A stretch of 64,000 nucleotides of DNA from Hymenobacter guriensis (GTDB lineage Bacteria > Bacteroidota > Bacteroidia > Cytophagales > Hymenobacteraceae). This document shows positions 7,954 to 17,412 of the stretch, piece after piece. The position numbers and the translations under genes were made by a program. Position 1 is the first letter of the stretch, and the number at the start of each line of letters is the position of its first letter. Below the pieces are notes generated by a model. That model was not told the DNA's origin. It searched no databases and saw nothing but the letters and a program-made list of their open reading frames with translations. The stretch spans positions 1-64,000 of the forward strand of contig NZ_JADWYK010000002.1 in NCBI RefSeq assembly GCF_015773195.1. The letters run 5' to 3'.

Positions 7954-10900
7954 TTAAAAACCAATGTTGATACCCCACGTGTAGGTTTTGGCCTGCGGCG
8001 TCGAGTAGAAGTCGTTACCCTGGCCAATGTTGCCGGCGAGGTAGTCGGTGTTTACTTCGGGGTCCCAGCCTTCGTAGTCGGTGAAGGTGAGCAGGTTTAC
8101 ACCCGTAAAGTACAGTCGTACGCGCTGCATCCCTACTTTGGTGGTCCAGGCGGTGGGCAGGTTATAGCCCAGCGTTACCTGCTTCAGCCGCACATAGCTG
8201 GCATCAGAGAGGTAGCGCGTGGAGTTGGCCACACCATTGCCTTCAAACAAACGCGCCTGCGGTACATCCGTGATGTCGCCGGGCTTCTGCCAGCGCTCCA
8301 GCTGGTCAGCCGTCTGGTTATCGTAGCCATTGCCAGCGCTAGCTGACATGTACTGGCCGGCACCATTGAACACCTTGTTGCCGAATACACCCTGGAAGGT
8401 GAAGCCCAGATCAATGCCTTTGAAGCCAAACGTGTTGGTAACACCACCTGTCCACTTTGGGTTCGGGTTGCCGACTACTACCCGCTGGGCGGCGTTGTAG
8501 TCGGGAGTAGTACTGCGGTTGAGGCTGCCATCGGCGTTAGTCGTGTTCAGGTAGTAGAGCGCATCGCCATTCTCTGGGTCCACACCGGCGTACTCAACCG
8601 TGTAGAAAACACCGATGGGCTGGCCTTCCACTGCGCGGTTGATATAGCCGCCCTCAATCACCTGGCCATTCAGGTTAACTACTTTGTTCTTGTTATAGGA
8701 CGCATTAAAGTTGGTCGACCAGGTGAAGTTGCCAACCAGGTTTTGCGTGTTCAAGGCAAACTCTACGCCTTTGTTATCCATTTTGCCCAGGTTCTGGAGC
8801 TGACGGGTGAAGCCGGTAGTGCCGGGCAGGTTCACGTTCAGGGCCAGTTGGTCGGACTTCTTCTGGTACACATCTACCTCACCGGAAATGCGGTTGTTAA
8901 TAAAGCCGAATTCCAAACCAGCATCCACCTGAGTAGTTAGTTCCCACTTCAGATTGGGGTTACCAATCTGCACGGGACGCTGGGTGGGGAGGGCGCCGTA
9001 GCTGCCTGCTCCATACAGGCTGCGGGCGCTAAAGTCGCCGAAGCCTTGGTTACCCGTTTTGCCGTAGCTGATGCGGGGCTTCAGGAAGCTCAGCACCTTC
9101 TGGTCCTGCAGGAAAGCTTCTTCCGTAACTACCCAGCCTATGGAAGCTGCGGGGAAGAAGCCGTAACGGTTGTTGGCTCCAAAGCGGGAAGAACCGTCCA
9201 CCCGGGCGCTCAACGACACCAGGTACTTGCTGTCGAAAGCATAGTTGGCGCGGCCGAAGTACGAGAGCAGCGAGCTGGCCGATTCGGAAGAGGAGCCCGC
9301 GTTGATCAGACCCGCGCTGGCAATGCTCTTGTAGGAGTCGCTGGGGAACTGCTGGCCCGATACGCTGTTGGCGCGGTAGCTCCGGCCTTCGTAGGACATA
9401 CCAACAATGGCTTCCAGCGAGTGCTGCTCACTGGCCGTGTAGCGGTAGCTGAAGAAGTTGTTGGTAGTGAAGCGTACGTTCTGCGAGTAGTTGCTCTGGG
9501 CATTACCGTTGCTGGTAAAGTCAGTATTGCGGGCCGTGAGGCGGCCGGAGTAGTACTCTTCGTTCTGGTCGAGGAAGTCAATACCTTCTTCGGTGCGGAA
9601 GGACAGCCCTTTCACAATCTGGTATTGGGCAAATACGTTGCCCAGGGCACGATAAACCGTCGTTTCGTTGGAAGCATTTTCCACGCTCAGCAGCGGGTTG
9701 TAGTACACGGGGTACAGCGTGTTGGGCAGACCGGTGGTCAAATCCAAGGCACCGCTCAGCAGCTGGGTGCGGGGGTCAATAACGGGCGTAATAGGCGACA
9801 AAGCCACAATCTGCATGGGGGTACCAAACGAGTTGTCGTTGTCCAGCCGGTGGTTTTCCGTACGCGCCAGGCTCAGGTTCACTCCCAACGTGAGCTTATC
9901 GGTAGCCGTGTGCTCGAGGTTCATGCGGGAAGTCATTTTCTGAAACCGGTTCGAAATCAGAATACCCTTCTGGTCGCTATAGCCGCCGGAAATGTAGAAG
10001 CGCGTTTTGTCGTCGCCGCCCGAAGCACTCAGGTCATACTGGCTGAAGGGGTTTTTCTGCAGCACTTCTTTCTGCCAGTCGGTGTCTACGGCTCCGGTTT
10101 TATAGTCATCATTACCGGCCGACCACCGGCGCAGACGCACGTTGGTATAAGCAACGTAATCGAAGCTGGGGTCCCGCTCATTTTCGTTGGCGGCGGCCTC
10201 GCTTACCAGCTCTACATACTCCTTCGCGTTCAGAAACTTGCGGTAGTTGGTTGGTTCGCTGGTGCCGTACTGCACACCCAGGTTGAAATTGGTTTTGCCT
10301 TTGCGGCCGTGCTTGGTGGTAATCAGCATAACACCGTTGGAGCCCCGCGAGCCGTAAATAGCCGTAGCCGAGGCATCCTTCAGAATGCTGATGGACTCAA
10401 TGTCATTCGGGTTTAAGTCGGCAATGGGGTTGGTAGCAGCCGATGAGGTTGACTGGTCTTCCGAAATAATTGGAATGCCATCCACTACATACAAAGGCTG
10501 GTTGTTGCCGCTTACCGACGATGTACCCCGGATGCGCACTTTCACGGCCTGGCCCAGCTTACCGCCGGTATTCTCCACGAATACCCCGGCAGCCTTGCCC
10601 TGGAGGGCCTGCTCAAATGTCGGAACGGGCGTGTTCTGGATGTCCTTGGCAGCTACCTGCGTAATAGCTCCGGTCAGGTCGGCTTTGGCCTGGGAGCCGT
10701 AGCCTACTACCACTGCTTCATTGAGCAGGGTTTCATTGGTTTGCAAACGCACGGCCACGGTGCTGCCCGTTACCGGAACCGTCTGCGACACGAAGCCGAT
10801 AGAGCTGAAAACCAGCGAAGCGCCATCCTGTACGGTCAGGGTAAAGGCGCCGTTGGCGTCGGTGCTGGTACCATTGGTAGTACCTCGTTCGAGTACGGTA

Positions 10901-11025
10901 ACCCCAGGTAGGCCCGCGCCGTCGCCGGCGCCGGTTACGCGGCCGCTCACGGAGCGGGTTTGGGCCCAGGCAGCTGCTCCCAGCAGGAGATACAGTACCA
11001 GGGAGAGGAGTACTTTGTGTTTCAT
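7954..11025 (-). CDS. SusC/RagA TonB-linked outer-membrane transporter (pair 1)
   Basis: This 1023-residue protein imports large nutrients across the outer membrane using TonB energy. A signal peptide (cleavage after AAWAQ) is followed by a CarboxypepD_reg-like domain (about residues 24-100, SGRVTGAGDGAGLPGVTV), a short segment NEAVVVGYGSQ, the plug domain (about 115-230, with VRIRGTSSVSGNNQPLYVVDG and ILKDASATAIYGSRGSNGV) and the beta-barrel to the C-terminus (ending WGINIGF). No FecR-type signalling domain is present at the N-terminus. It is co-transcribed with the SusD gene downstream. TAGTATTG on the minus strand at 11122-11129 is a weak -7 candidate. Confidence 0.97.
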   Translation of the reverse strand: MKHKVLLSLVLYLLLGAAAWAQTRSVSGRVTGAGDGAGLPGVTVLERGTTNGTSTDANGAFTLTVQDGASLVFSSIGFVSQTVPVTGSTVAVRLQTNETLLNEAVVVGYGSQAKADLTGAITQVAAKDIQNTPVPTFEQALQGKAAGVFVENTGGKLGQAVKVRIRGTSSVSGNNQPLYVVDGIPIISEDQSTSSAATNPIADLNPNDIESISILKDASATAIYGSRGSNGVMLITTKHGRKGKTNFNLGVQYGTSEPTNYRKFLNAKEYVELVSEAAANENERDPSFDYVAYTNVRLRRWSAGNDDYKTGAVDTDWQKEVLQKNPFSQYDLSASGGDDKTRFYISGGYSDQKGILISNRFQKMTSRMNLEHTATDKLTLGVNLSLARTENHRLDNDNSFGTPMQIVALSPITPVIDPRTQLLSGALDLTTGLPNTLYPVYYNPLLSVENASNETTVYRALGNVFAQYQIVKGLSFRTEEGIDFLDQNEEYYSGRLTARNTDFTSNGNAQSNYSQNVRFTTNNFFSYRYTASEQHSLEAIVGMSYEGRSYRANSVSGQQFPSDSYKSIASAGLINAGSSSESASSLLSYFGRANYAFDSKYLVSLSARVDGSSRFGANNRYGFFPAASIGWVVTEEAFLQDQKVLSFLKPRISYGKTGNQGFGDFSARSLYGAGSYGALPTQRPVQIGNPNLKWELTTQVDAGLEFGFINNRISGEVDVYQKKSDQLALNVNLPGTTGFTRQLQNLGKMDNKGVEFALNTQNLVGNFTWSTNFNASYNKNKVVNLNGQVIEGGYINRAVEGQPIGVFYTVEYAGVDPENGDALYYLNTTNADGSLNRSTTPDYNAAQRVVVGNPNPKWTGGVTNTFGFKGIDLGFTFQGVFGNKVFNGAGQYMSASAGNGYDNQTADQLERWQKPGDITDVPQARLFEGNGVANSTRYLSDASYVRLKQVTLGYNLPTAWTTKVGMQRVRLYFTGVNLLTFTDYEGWDPEVNTDYLAGNIGQGNDFYSTPQAKTYTWGINIGF

Positions 11026-11266
11026 GTGGGTGACCTTGCGGTCGGTTTAAGTGAGTGAAAGAGTGGTGAAAGAGTAGTGAATCGGCGGTTCCTGCAAGCC
11101 CCGCACGAAAGGCCTATTTGGCAATACTAAGAAATGAATGTCAGATTTCGGCCTGCCGGCGGGCAGATAGTTGGTCGTAGCGGGCAAATCTCCCTGCAGG
11201 AGCTTGGATATTATAGATGCTGAACCCCGGCAAATTCCACGTTTCTTTGTGTGAAATTTCTTCTAA

Positions 11267-12436
11267 ATGCCCGCTATCCACTACCTCACCACTCCCGCAG
11301 CCATTCAGCAAGCCGCCACGGCCCTGCACGCCTGCCCCCGCATTGGCATCGACCTGGAGTTCGACGATATGCGCTACCGCTATGGCCGCAACCTGGCCCT
11401 GATTCAGGTATTCGACGGTGAAAATGTTTATCTGATTGACCCGCTCCCGCTTACCAACCCGGCGCACGAGCTGGAGCCCCTGTGGGAAGTGCTGCGCAAC
11501 CCGGCCGTGGAGAAGGTGTTTCACAGCTGCAAGTCGGATATTCTGCTGCTGGATGAGCTGTATGGCGTACACGTACGCCCCATCACCGATACCAGCGTGC
11601 AGTACACGCTGCTGGCCGAATCGGACAATAACATTTCCCTGGGTCGCCTCATTCAGTCGGAGCTGGGCCTTGAGGTGGATAAGGGCGAGCAGAAGTCGAA
11701 CTGGCTGAAGCGCCCCCTCACCGAAGCCCAGAAGCTGTACGCGGCCAACGACGTGCTTTACCTGTTTGAGCTGACGGACCGCCTGGCTGCCCGACTCGAA
11801 AGCCTGGGCCGCAGCCAGTGGGCTGCGGAGGAAAACAAGGCGCTGGAGGAAGTGCGCTACTCCCGCGACGAGCGGCCTTACCTGCGCATAGCCGGCAAAT
11901 ACCGCATTTTGCCCGGCGAGCTGCCTTTGTTTCGCGACCTGTATATGCTGCGCGACACGATGGCCCGCCAGCTCGACCGGCCGCCGTACATGGTGTTTGC
12001 CAACGACCGGCTGGCCGAGTTGGTGCGCGACACGCCCCGCAGTCTCAACGACTGGAAAAACGCCCGCGGCCTGCACCCCGAGCTACGCCGCACGCCCTAC
12101 CTAGAGCAGCTTACCGCACTGTCGCCCGACAACTTTGTGGCCAAGCCCGAGCCGCCCGCTACCGCCGAGAACCGTCGCTTTCCGTTCCGCCGCCGCCTCA
12201 CGGGCGAAAAAGCCGCCCAGGCGGATGCCCGCGAGCAGCTGCTCAACCAACTCAAAACCCATATCACCACCGATGTGAACGGCTACGTGGCTAACCTGGT
12301 CCTTTCCAACCGTCTGGTTTCTGATATCATTGAGCAGGGTGCCGATACGGTGCTGCGTCCCTGGCAGAAAACCATTCTGCAGGAGGCCGCCCAGCGCCAC
12401 GAGCTTGATTACGACCAAATTGCCCGGCCGATATAA
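11267..12436 (+). CDS. rnd: Ribonuclease D (3'-5' exoribonuclease)
   Basis: RNase D trims 3' ends of tRNA precursors and other small RNAs. The DEDD exonuclease domain spans about residues 1-185: IGIDLEFD carries Asp29 and Glu31, VFHSCKSDILLL gives the second Asp, and LYAANDVLYLFEL gives the Exo III Tyr/Asp. An HRDC domain follows (about 215-290; DWKNARGLHPEL is visible). A basic tail ends the 389-residue protein. TTTCTTTG at 11242-11249 is a near-match to a -7 element. The gene ends at the CACGGATT inverted repeat. Confidence 0.94.
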   Translation: MPAIHYLTTPAAIQQAATALHACPRIGIDLEFDDMRYRYGRNLALIQVFDGENVYLIDPLPLTNPAHELEPLWEVLRNPAVEKVFHSCKSDILLLDELYGVHVRPITDTSVQYTLLAESDNNISLGRLIQSELGLEVDKGEQKSNWLKRPLTEAQKLYAANDVLYLFELTDRLAARLESLGRSQWAAEENKALEEVRYSRDERPYLRIAGKYRILPGELPLFRDLYMLRDTMARQLDRPPYMVFANDRLAELVRDTPRSLNDWKNARGLHPELRRTPYLEQLTALSPDNFVAKPEPPATAENRRFPFRRRLTGEKAAQADAREQLLNQLKTHITTDVNGYVANLVLSNRLVSDIIEQGADTVLRPWQKTILQEAAQRHELDYDQIARPI

Positions 12437-12594
12437 ACCACGGATTCGCACGGATTTAAGCGAATTACACGGATTTTGTAGCAGATTAAAAAAGGCTTGC
12501 CTTCTGGCAAGCCTTTTTTGTTTTATGGTTCAAGCGGAATTGCGCCAGCTACAAAATCCGTGTAACCCGACTAATCCGCGCGAATCCGTGGTTC
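12436..12594. repeat. Imperfect inverted repeat with CACGGATT motifs around a terminator
   Basis: The left arm (12436-12483) carries CCACGGATTCGCACGGATT and then ACACGGATTTTGTAGC. The right arm (12548-12594) carries GCTACAAAATCCGTGTAA and then CGCGAATCCGTGGTTC. The outer 16 bases and inner 16 bases pair almost perfectly; the middle is diverged. The terminator at 12488-12521 sits inside. The right arm runs into the aceA stop codon at 12593-12595. Confidence 0.85.
12488..12521. terminator. Bidirectional terminator between rnd and aceA
   Basis: The stem GGCTTGCC / GGCAAGCC with a short TTCT loop is flanked by A6 and T6. It lies between convergent genes, inside the larger inverted repeat. Confidence 0.9.
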
Positions 12595-13873
12595 AGAATT
12601 GCGCTTCCTCAGTGCTGCCAACCAGGGCGGCGGTGCTGGTGAGGTTGCTGGTGACAATGTTCTGCACGGCGTCGAAGTAGCCAGTGCCCACAAAGGCCTG
12701 GTGCTTCACAGCTTTGAAGCCTTGCTTTTGGAGGGCAAACTCCCGCTCCTGCAGTTCCGAGTAGCCGGCCATACCCCGGTCGCGGTAAGCGGTAGCCAGC
12801 TCGAACATGCTGGTGTTGAGCGCGTGAAAGCCAGCCAGGGTAATAAACTGAAACTTATAGCCCAACGCAGCCAGCTCCTCGCGGTAGGTTTCCATTTCCC
12901 GGCGGCTCAGTCTGGCAGCCCAGTTGAAGGACGGGGAGCAGTTGTAGGCCAGCAGCTTGCCTGGAAACTGCGCATGAATGGCTTCAGCAAACTGCCGGGC
13001 CTGCGCCAGGTCAGGGTGCGAGGTTTCCATCCAGATCAGGTCGGCGTAGGGGGCGTAGGCTAGACCGCGGGCAATACCGGCTTCCACGCCGCAGCGTACC
13101 CGGAAAAAGCCTTCCGAAGTGCGCTCGGCTTCCTGCAGAATAAACGGCTGGTCGCGCGTGTCCACGTCGGCGGTGAGCAGGTCGGCGGCATCGGCGTCGG
13201 TGCGGGCCACCACCAGCGTGGGGACGCCCAGCACATCGGCGGCCAGGCGGGCCGCTACCAGCTTGTTGATGGCCTCCTGCGTGGGTACCAGTACTTTGCC
13301 GCCCAGGTGCCCGCATTTCTTGGCCGAAGAAAGCTGGTCTTCGAAGTGCACCCCGGCCGCGCCGGCCTCAATCATCATCTTCATCAGCTCAAAGGCATTC
13401 AGGTTGCCCCCAAACCCAGCCTCCGCATCAGCCACAATGGGCACCATCCAGTGCACGCTGCCCTCGCCCGACACGCTCTGAATCTGGTCGGCACGCAGCA
13501 GGGCGTTGTTGATGCGGCGCACCACGTTGGGCACGCTGTCGGCGGGGTACAGGCTTTGGTCGGGGTACATCTGGCCGGCACCGTTGGCATCGGCCGCCAC
13601 CTGCCAGCCACTCAGGTAAATGGCGTTCAAACCAGCCTGTACTTCCTGCACGGCCTGGTTGCCGGTAAGCGCCCCCAGCCCAGCTACGTATTTCTCGGAG
13701 TGCAGCAGATGCCAGAGCCGCTCGGCCCCCTGCCGGGCCAGCGAGTACTCTATCTGCACCGAGCCGCGCAGCTTCAGTACATCCTCGGCGGTATACGGCC
13801 GCTCAATTCCCTGCCAGCGGGGGTTGGCAGCCCAGTCGTGGCGGATGGCGGCAATGCGTTCCTGCGTATTCAT
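12593..13873 (-). CDS. aceA: Isocitrate lyase
   Basis: AceA cleaves isocitrate to succinate and glyoxylate, the first step of the glyoxylate shunt. The protein has 426 residues, normal for the bacterial class. The catalytic signature KKCGH is at 185-189 with the active Cys at 187; metal-binding [10 protein letters not shown] is near 147-156, and [11 protein letters not shown] near 228. ATG 13873 (MNTQERI) is the conserved start; the frame stays open upstream but without homology. The gene lies 149 bases downstream of aceB on the same strand. TTTTTGCAA at 13960-13968 in that gap resembles the operator motif before aceB. Confidence 0.98.
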   Translation of the reverse strand: MNTQERIAAIRHDWAANPRWQGIERPYTAEDVLKLRGSVQIEYSLARQGAERLWHLLHSEKYVAGLGALTGNQAVQEVQAGLNAIYLSGWQVAADANGAGQMYPDQSLYPADSVPNVVRRINNALLRADQIQSVSGEGSVHWMVPIVADAEAGFGGNLNAFELMKMMIEAGAAGVHFEDQLSSAKKCGHLGGKVLVPTQEAINKLVAARLAADVLGVPTLVVARTDADAADLLTADVDTRDQPFILQEAERTSEGFFRVRCGVEAGIARGLAYAPYADLIWMETSHPDLAQARQFAEAIHAQFPGKLLAYNCSPSFNWAARLSRREMETYREELAALGYKFQFITLAGFHALNTSMFELATAYRDRGMAGYSELQEREFALQKQGFKAVKHQAFVGTGYFDAVQNIVTSNLTSTAALVGSTEEAQF

Positions 13874-14022
13874 AGTGCGGGTTGGGTTGAGGTGAAAAGA
13901 TTGGGTTGAAGAAGCGGTTGAAAAGGGCAAAGCTTGGCCCGGCCACTTACCAGCAGCTGTTTTTGCAATCGATAAAAATGAAAACGGAAGCGCGCTACCG
14001 GCCTGGCCCTCGCCGACGCTGG

Positions 14023-15654
14023 TTACGCCAGCTGCTCGTAGGCGGGCACGGTAAGAAACTCCGTGAACTCCGCAGAGCACACCAGCCGGTCGAACAGGCG
14101 GGCAGCCTCCAGGTAGCGGCCGGCGGCGTACCGCTCCTCTCCTACCAGCTGGCGGATCTTGTTCAGCTGCCCGGGCATCAGGGAGCGGTACAGCTCCAAC
14201 GTCACGGGGCGGCCGTCGGCCAGGGTGGTGGCAGGGGTATGGATCCATTGCCACACCTGCGCCCGACTAATTTCGGCCGTGGCGGCGTCCTCCATCAGGT
14301 TATAAATCGGCACGCAGCCGTTGCCGCCCAGCCAGGATTCTATGTACTGCACGGCCACGTCGATGTTGAGCTTCAGGCCTTCCTCGGTGATGGTACCGAC
14401 GGGCGCCTGCAGCAACTCGGCGGCCGACACATGCACATCCTCGCGCTTGTTGCTGATCTGGTTGGGGCCGGGCATCAGCTCGTCGAATACGCTCAGGGCT
14501 ACCGGTACAAGGCCGGGGTGGGCCACCCAGGTACCATCGTGGCCATTGCGGGCCTCTCGCACTTTGTCCTGGCGCACTTTCTCCAGCGCTGCTTCGTTGG
14601 CCTCGGGATTGTTTTTGATGGGAATCTGCGCAGCCATGCCCCCAATGGCGTGTATGCCCCGGCGGTGGCACGTCTGCACTACCAGCTGTGAGTAGGCGGC
14701 CATAAAGGGCACGGCCATCGTCACCTCAGCGCGGTTGGGCAGGCGAAACTCGGGCCGGCAGCCCAGGCGCTTGATGTAGCTGAAGATATAGTCCCAGCGG
14801 CCGCAGTTAAGCCCAGCACTATGCTCGCGCAGCTCGTACAGGATTTCGTTGAGCTCAAAGGCTGCCGGCAGGGTTTCAATCAGGACGGTAGCCTTAATGG
14901 TGCACTTGGCCATCTTCATCGACCACTGCGCAAAGCCGAATACGTCGTTCCAGAGCCGGGCCTCCAGGTGGCTTTCCAGCTTAGGCAGGTAATAGTAAGG
15001 GCCACTGCCCCGGGCACATAGTTCGTGGGCATTGTGAAAAAAGTACAGCCCGAAATCGAACAGCGCGGCGCTGATTGGCTCCCCATCCACCAGCACGTGC
15101 TTTTCCTCGAGGTGCCAGCCGCGCGGACGAACCATCAGCGTGGCCGTTTTTTCATTCAGGCGGTATTCCTTGGTGGGTGTGCTCAAGGAAATGGTCCTGC
15201 GCACGGCGTCGCGGAGGTTGCGCTGGCCTTCTACCACGTTTTGCCAGGTAGGCGAATTAGAATCCTCGAAATCGGCCATAAATACCTTGGCCCCGGAATT
15301 CAGTGCGTTGATAATCATTTTGCGCTCGACGGGGCCGGTGATTTCCACACGCCGGTCCTGCAGGTCGGCGGGTACGGGGGTTACTTCCCAGGCCTTTTCC
15401 CGGATAAGACGCGTTTCAGGCAGAAAGTCAGGGAGCTTACCGGCCGCAAAATCGAGCTGCCGCTCCTCCCGACGGGCCAGCAGGTGTCGGCGCGTGGCAT
15501 CGAAGCGCCTATGCAGCTCGGCCACGAAAGCCAGGGCCGAGGGCGTAAGAATTTCGGCAAACTCTGCTGAATACGCACCCAGCACCTTGACGCGTTCGGG
15601 AGTGCGGTAAGTTGGAAGAGCCACGGCCGGCAGCAGGTGAGGAAAGGTAGCCAT
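14023..15654 (-). CDS. aceB: Malate synthase A
   Basis: AceB condenses glyoxylate with acetyl-CoA to malate. The 543-residue size fits form A. Visible blocks include [18 protein letters not shown] near residue 115, the active-site region [13 protein letters not shown] near 160, [16 protein letters not shown] near 255 and [19 protein letters not shown] near 450. I chose ATG 15654 (MATFPHLL) because the promoter lies at 15691-15721 and the longer frame adds no conserved residues. It precedes aceA, and both are divergent from the ScfR-type regulator at 15857, whose likely operator sits in its promoter. Confidence 0.98.
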   Translation of the reverse strand: MATFPHLLPAVALPTYRTPERVKVLGAYSAEFAEILTPSALAFVAELHRRFDATRRHLLARREERQLDFAAGKLPDFLPETRLIREKAWEVTPVPADLQDRRVEITGPVERKMIINALNSGAKVFMADFEDSNSPTWQNVVEGQRNLRDAVRRTISLSTPTKEYRLNEKTATLMVRPRGWHLEEKHVLVDGEPISAALFDFGLYFFHNAHELCARGSGPYYYLPKLESHLEARLWNDVFGFAQWSMKMAKCTIKATVLIETLPAAFELNEILYELREHSAGLNCGRWDYIFSYIKRLGCRPEFRLPNRAEVTMAVPFMAAYSQLVVQTCHRRGIHAIGGMAAQIPIKNNPEANEAALEKVRQDKVREARNGHDGTWVAHPGLVPVALSVFDELMPGPNQISNKREDVHVSAAELLQAPVGTITEEGLKLNIDVAVQYIESWLGGNGCVPIYNLMEDAATAEISRAQVWQWIHTPATTLADGRPVTLELYRSLMPGQLNKIRQLVGEERYAAGRYLEAARLFDRLVCSAEFTEFLTVPAYEQLA

Positions 15655-15690
15655 AGGTAATCGGTTGAATTGGTGGAAGAAGCAATAAGT

Positions 15691-15721
15691 CAAACTTACT
15701 TTAGCGAATTTTATTAAACAA
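15691..15721 (-). promoter_or_regulatory. aceB promoter (-33 TTG, 20-base spacer, -7 TAAGTTTG)
   Basis: Read on the minus strand, TTG at 15721-15719 is followed after 20 bases by TAAGTTTG at 15698-15691, an exact match to TAnnTTTG at the expected spacing. The leader would be about 33 bases. One arm of the palindromic operator (15700-15712) lies within the spacer. Confidence 0.8.
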
Positions 15722-15771
15722 GCGAAAATTCGCTAAAAGAGTATAATCGCAAAGAAATCATATTTTTGCGA
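15700..15771. promoter_or_regulatory. Operator region: two inverted repeats between aceB and its regulator
   Basis: TTTAGCGAATTTT (15700-15712) and its exact reverse complement AAAATTCGCTAAA (15725-15737) are separated by 12 bases. The stretch 15721-15734 is also a smaller palindrome, AGCGAA-AA-TTCGCT. A second inverted repeat, TCGCAAA (15747-15753) and TTTGCGA (15765-15771), overlaps the -7 element of the regulator gene. Half-sites share a core like TTCGCWAA/TTTGCGAA, similar in style to RamB boxes of actinobacteria. Binding by the adjacent regulator is inferred. Confidence 0.8.
15761..15768 (+). promoter_or_regulatory. -7 promoter element of the ScfR-type regulator
   Basis: TATTTTTG matches TAnnTTTG and is overlapped by the right arm of the second inverted repeat, which fits autoregulation. 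The gene starts at ATG 15857, leaving a leader of about 85 bases. Confidence 0.65.
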
Positions 15772-15856
15772 AAGAATTTGTGGGCCTCAGTCCCGAAAAA
15801 TTCACTTTTCTTGCAGTGTTACTGCGTTGAGGCGGCTGCCTCACTTTCCCCTTGCT

Positions 15857-17341
15857 ATGCTCAGTCACGGACAAGTTGTTCGCTTAATTTTCGGTTTGAA
15901 GCTGCGCGAGCTGCGCCAGGAGCGCGGCTTCACGCCCGCCGAACTGGCCCGCGCCTGCGACGTTTCGGTGTCTTACCTTAACGAAATCGAGAAGGGCAAA
16001 AAATACCCTAAGGCCGATAAGATTTTGAGTATGAGCAAAGTACTGGGCGTATCCTACGACCAGCTTACCTCGCTCACACTCAGCCGCCGCCTGGAGCCGA
16101 TTTCGCAGCTGCTACAGTCGGATGTGCTCAAGGAGTTTCCGCTGGAGATGTTCGGGCTGGAGCCCATCCGCATCGTGGAGCTGATTGCCGACGCGCCGGC
16201 CAAGATGAATGCCTTCATCAGCACGCTCTTCGAAATAGGGCGCAACTACGAGTTGAGGCAGGAAAATTTCTTTCTGGCCGCCCTGCGCTCCTATCAGGAA
16301 ATGCACGACAACTACTTCGAGGAGCTGGAGCAGGACGTGCATACCTTCTGCGTGGAGCGCGGGCTCACGACCTCCCCGCCCTTCGATACGGCCCAGCTGG
16401 AGAAGGTGCTCATGGAAGAGTACGGCTACACCGTGGACCGCATTACGCTGGGCGACTACGACTCGCTGGGACGTCTACGTTCCGTGTATCAGCCCAAGCT
16501 CAAGCGCCTGCTGTTGCGGCCCGGCCTCACGCGCGCCCAGGAATCCTTCGTACTGGCTCGGGAAATAGCCTTCAACTACCTGGGTATGAAGGAGCGGCCC
16601 TACGTGAATGCAAACTTCTCGGTGCGCTCTTTCGACGAAGTCCTCAACAATTTCAAGGCTTCCTACTTTGCCGGTGCCCTGCTGATGGAGGAAGACAACC
16701 TCGTGCGCGACCTGCAGCAGTTCTTTGGCGCCACGCACTGGGACCCCAACAGCCTGCTGGATCTGCTCACAAAGTATGGGGTGTCGCCGGAAATGTTCAT
16801 GCAGCGCCTCACCAACCTGTTGCCCCGCCATTTCGGGCTGCAGAGCTTGTTTTTCCTGCGCTTTGACCAGGCCAAGGCCAACACCGGCTACCTGCTGACC
16901 AAGGAGCTGCACCTCTCGCGCCTGCACAACCCGCACGGCAACGAGCTGCACGAGCACTACTGTCGCCGCTGGATTTCGTTGCGCCTGATTCACGAAAGCC
17001 GCCAGCAGGCCCTGCGCCAGGCCCCGGCCTTCAGCATCGGCGCCCAACGCTCTTTATACCCCAACGGCGACGAATACCTATGCTTGTCGTTGGCGCGGGC
17101 GGGCAGCGTGGTGGAGCCGGCCGTGAGCGTAACGGTGGGCTTGCTCTGCGACGATACACTGCGCCACAAAGTGCGCTTTGTGGATGATCCGGCCATTCCG
17201 CAGAAGCGCGTAAACGAAACCTGTGAGCGGTGCCAGATTCCGGACTGCGAGGTGCGCTCGGCTCCCCCGGTGGAAATTGAGCGGCGCGCCCGGCAACAGG
17301 AACTCCGTGATGCCATATCCAACCTGGTAAACGCCGGCTAA
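15857..17341 (+). CDS. ScfR/RamB-type transcriptional regulator (HTH, degenerate ImmA/IrrE, ScfR C-terminal domain)
   Basis: This 494-residue protein belongs to the short-chain acyl-CoA regulator group that includes RamB, which controls aceA/aceB in actinobacteria. An N-terminal XRE helix-turn-helix is visible (about residues 10-70; LRELRQERGFTPAELARACD, VSYLNEIEKGKKYPK). An ImmA/IrrE-like region follows in the middle (FVLAREIAFNYLG), where the peptidase HExxH is absent. The C-terminal ScfR domain ends with a Cys motif, CERCQIPDC. I chose ATG 15857 over the upstream TTG at 15827 because the HTH lies close behind it. Divergence from aceBA suggests glyoxylate-shunt control, possibly by sensing an acyl-CoA; the effector is unknown. 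Confidence 0.92.
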   Translation: MLSHGQVVRLIFGLKLRELRQERGFTPAELARACDVSVSYLNEIEKGKKYPKADKILSMSKVLGVSYDQLTSLTLSRRLEPISQLLQSDVLKEFPLEMFGLEPIRIVELIADAPAKMNAFISTLFEIGRNYELRQENFFLAALRSYQEMHDNYFEELEQDVHTFCVERGLTTSPPFDTAQLEKVLMEEYGYTVDRITLGDYDSLGRLRSVYQPKLKRLLLRPGLTRAQESFVLAREIAFNYLGMKERPYVNANFSVRSFDEVLNNFKASYFAGALLMEEDNLVRDLQQFFGATHWDPNSLLDLLTKYGVSPEMFMQRLTNLLPRHFGLQSLFFLRFDQAKANTGYLLTKELHLSRLHNPHGNELHEHYCRRWISLRLIHESRQQALRQAPAFSIGAQRSLYPNGDEYLCLSLARAGSVVEPAVSVTVGLLCDDTLRHKVRFVDDPAIPQKRVNETCERCQIPDCEVRSAPPVEIERRARQQELRDAISNLVNAG

Positions 17342-17377
17342 CCCGCCCGCGCTGCCCGCTTAGCCCAGCCAGCTGCC

Positions 17378-17385
17378 TATCTTTG
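17378..17385 (+). promoter_or_regulatory. -7 promoter element of mltG
   Basis: TATCTTTG matches TAnnTTTG. It overlaps the first in-frame TTG codon (17383), so translation must begin further in, most likely at GTG 17413. Confidence 0.6.
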
Positions 17386-17412
17386 GCCAATGGTTGGGCT
17401 AATTGCTTTTTC

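Noticed and set aside
9046..10416. 456-codon plus-strand ORF within susC
   Set aside because: It lies inside a clear TonB-dependent receptor gene and has no recognisable domain.
15827..15857. Alternative TTG start for the ScfR-type regulator
   Set aside because: It adds ten residues without similarity; ATG 15857 gives the usual N-terminus just before the HTH.
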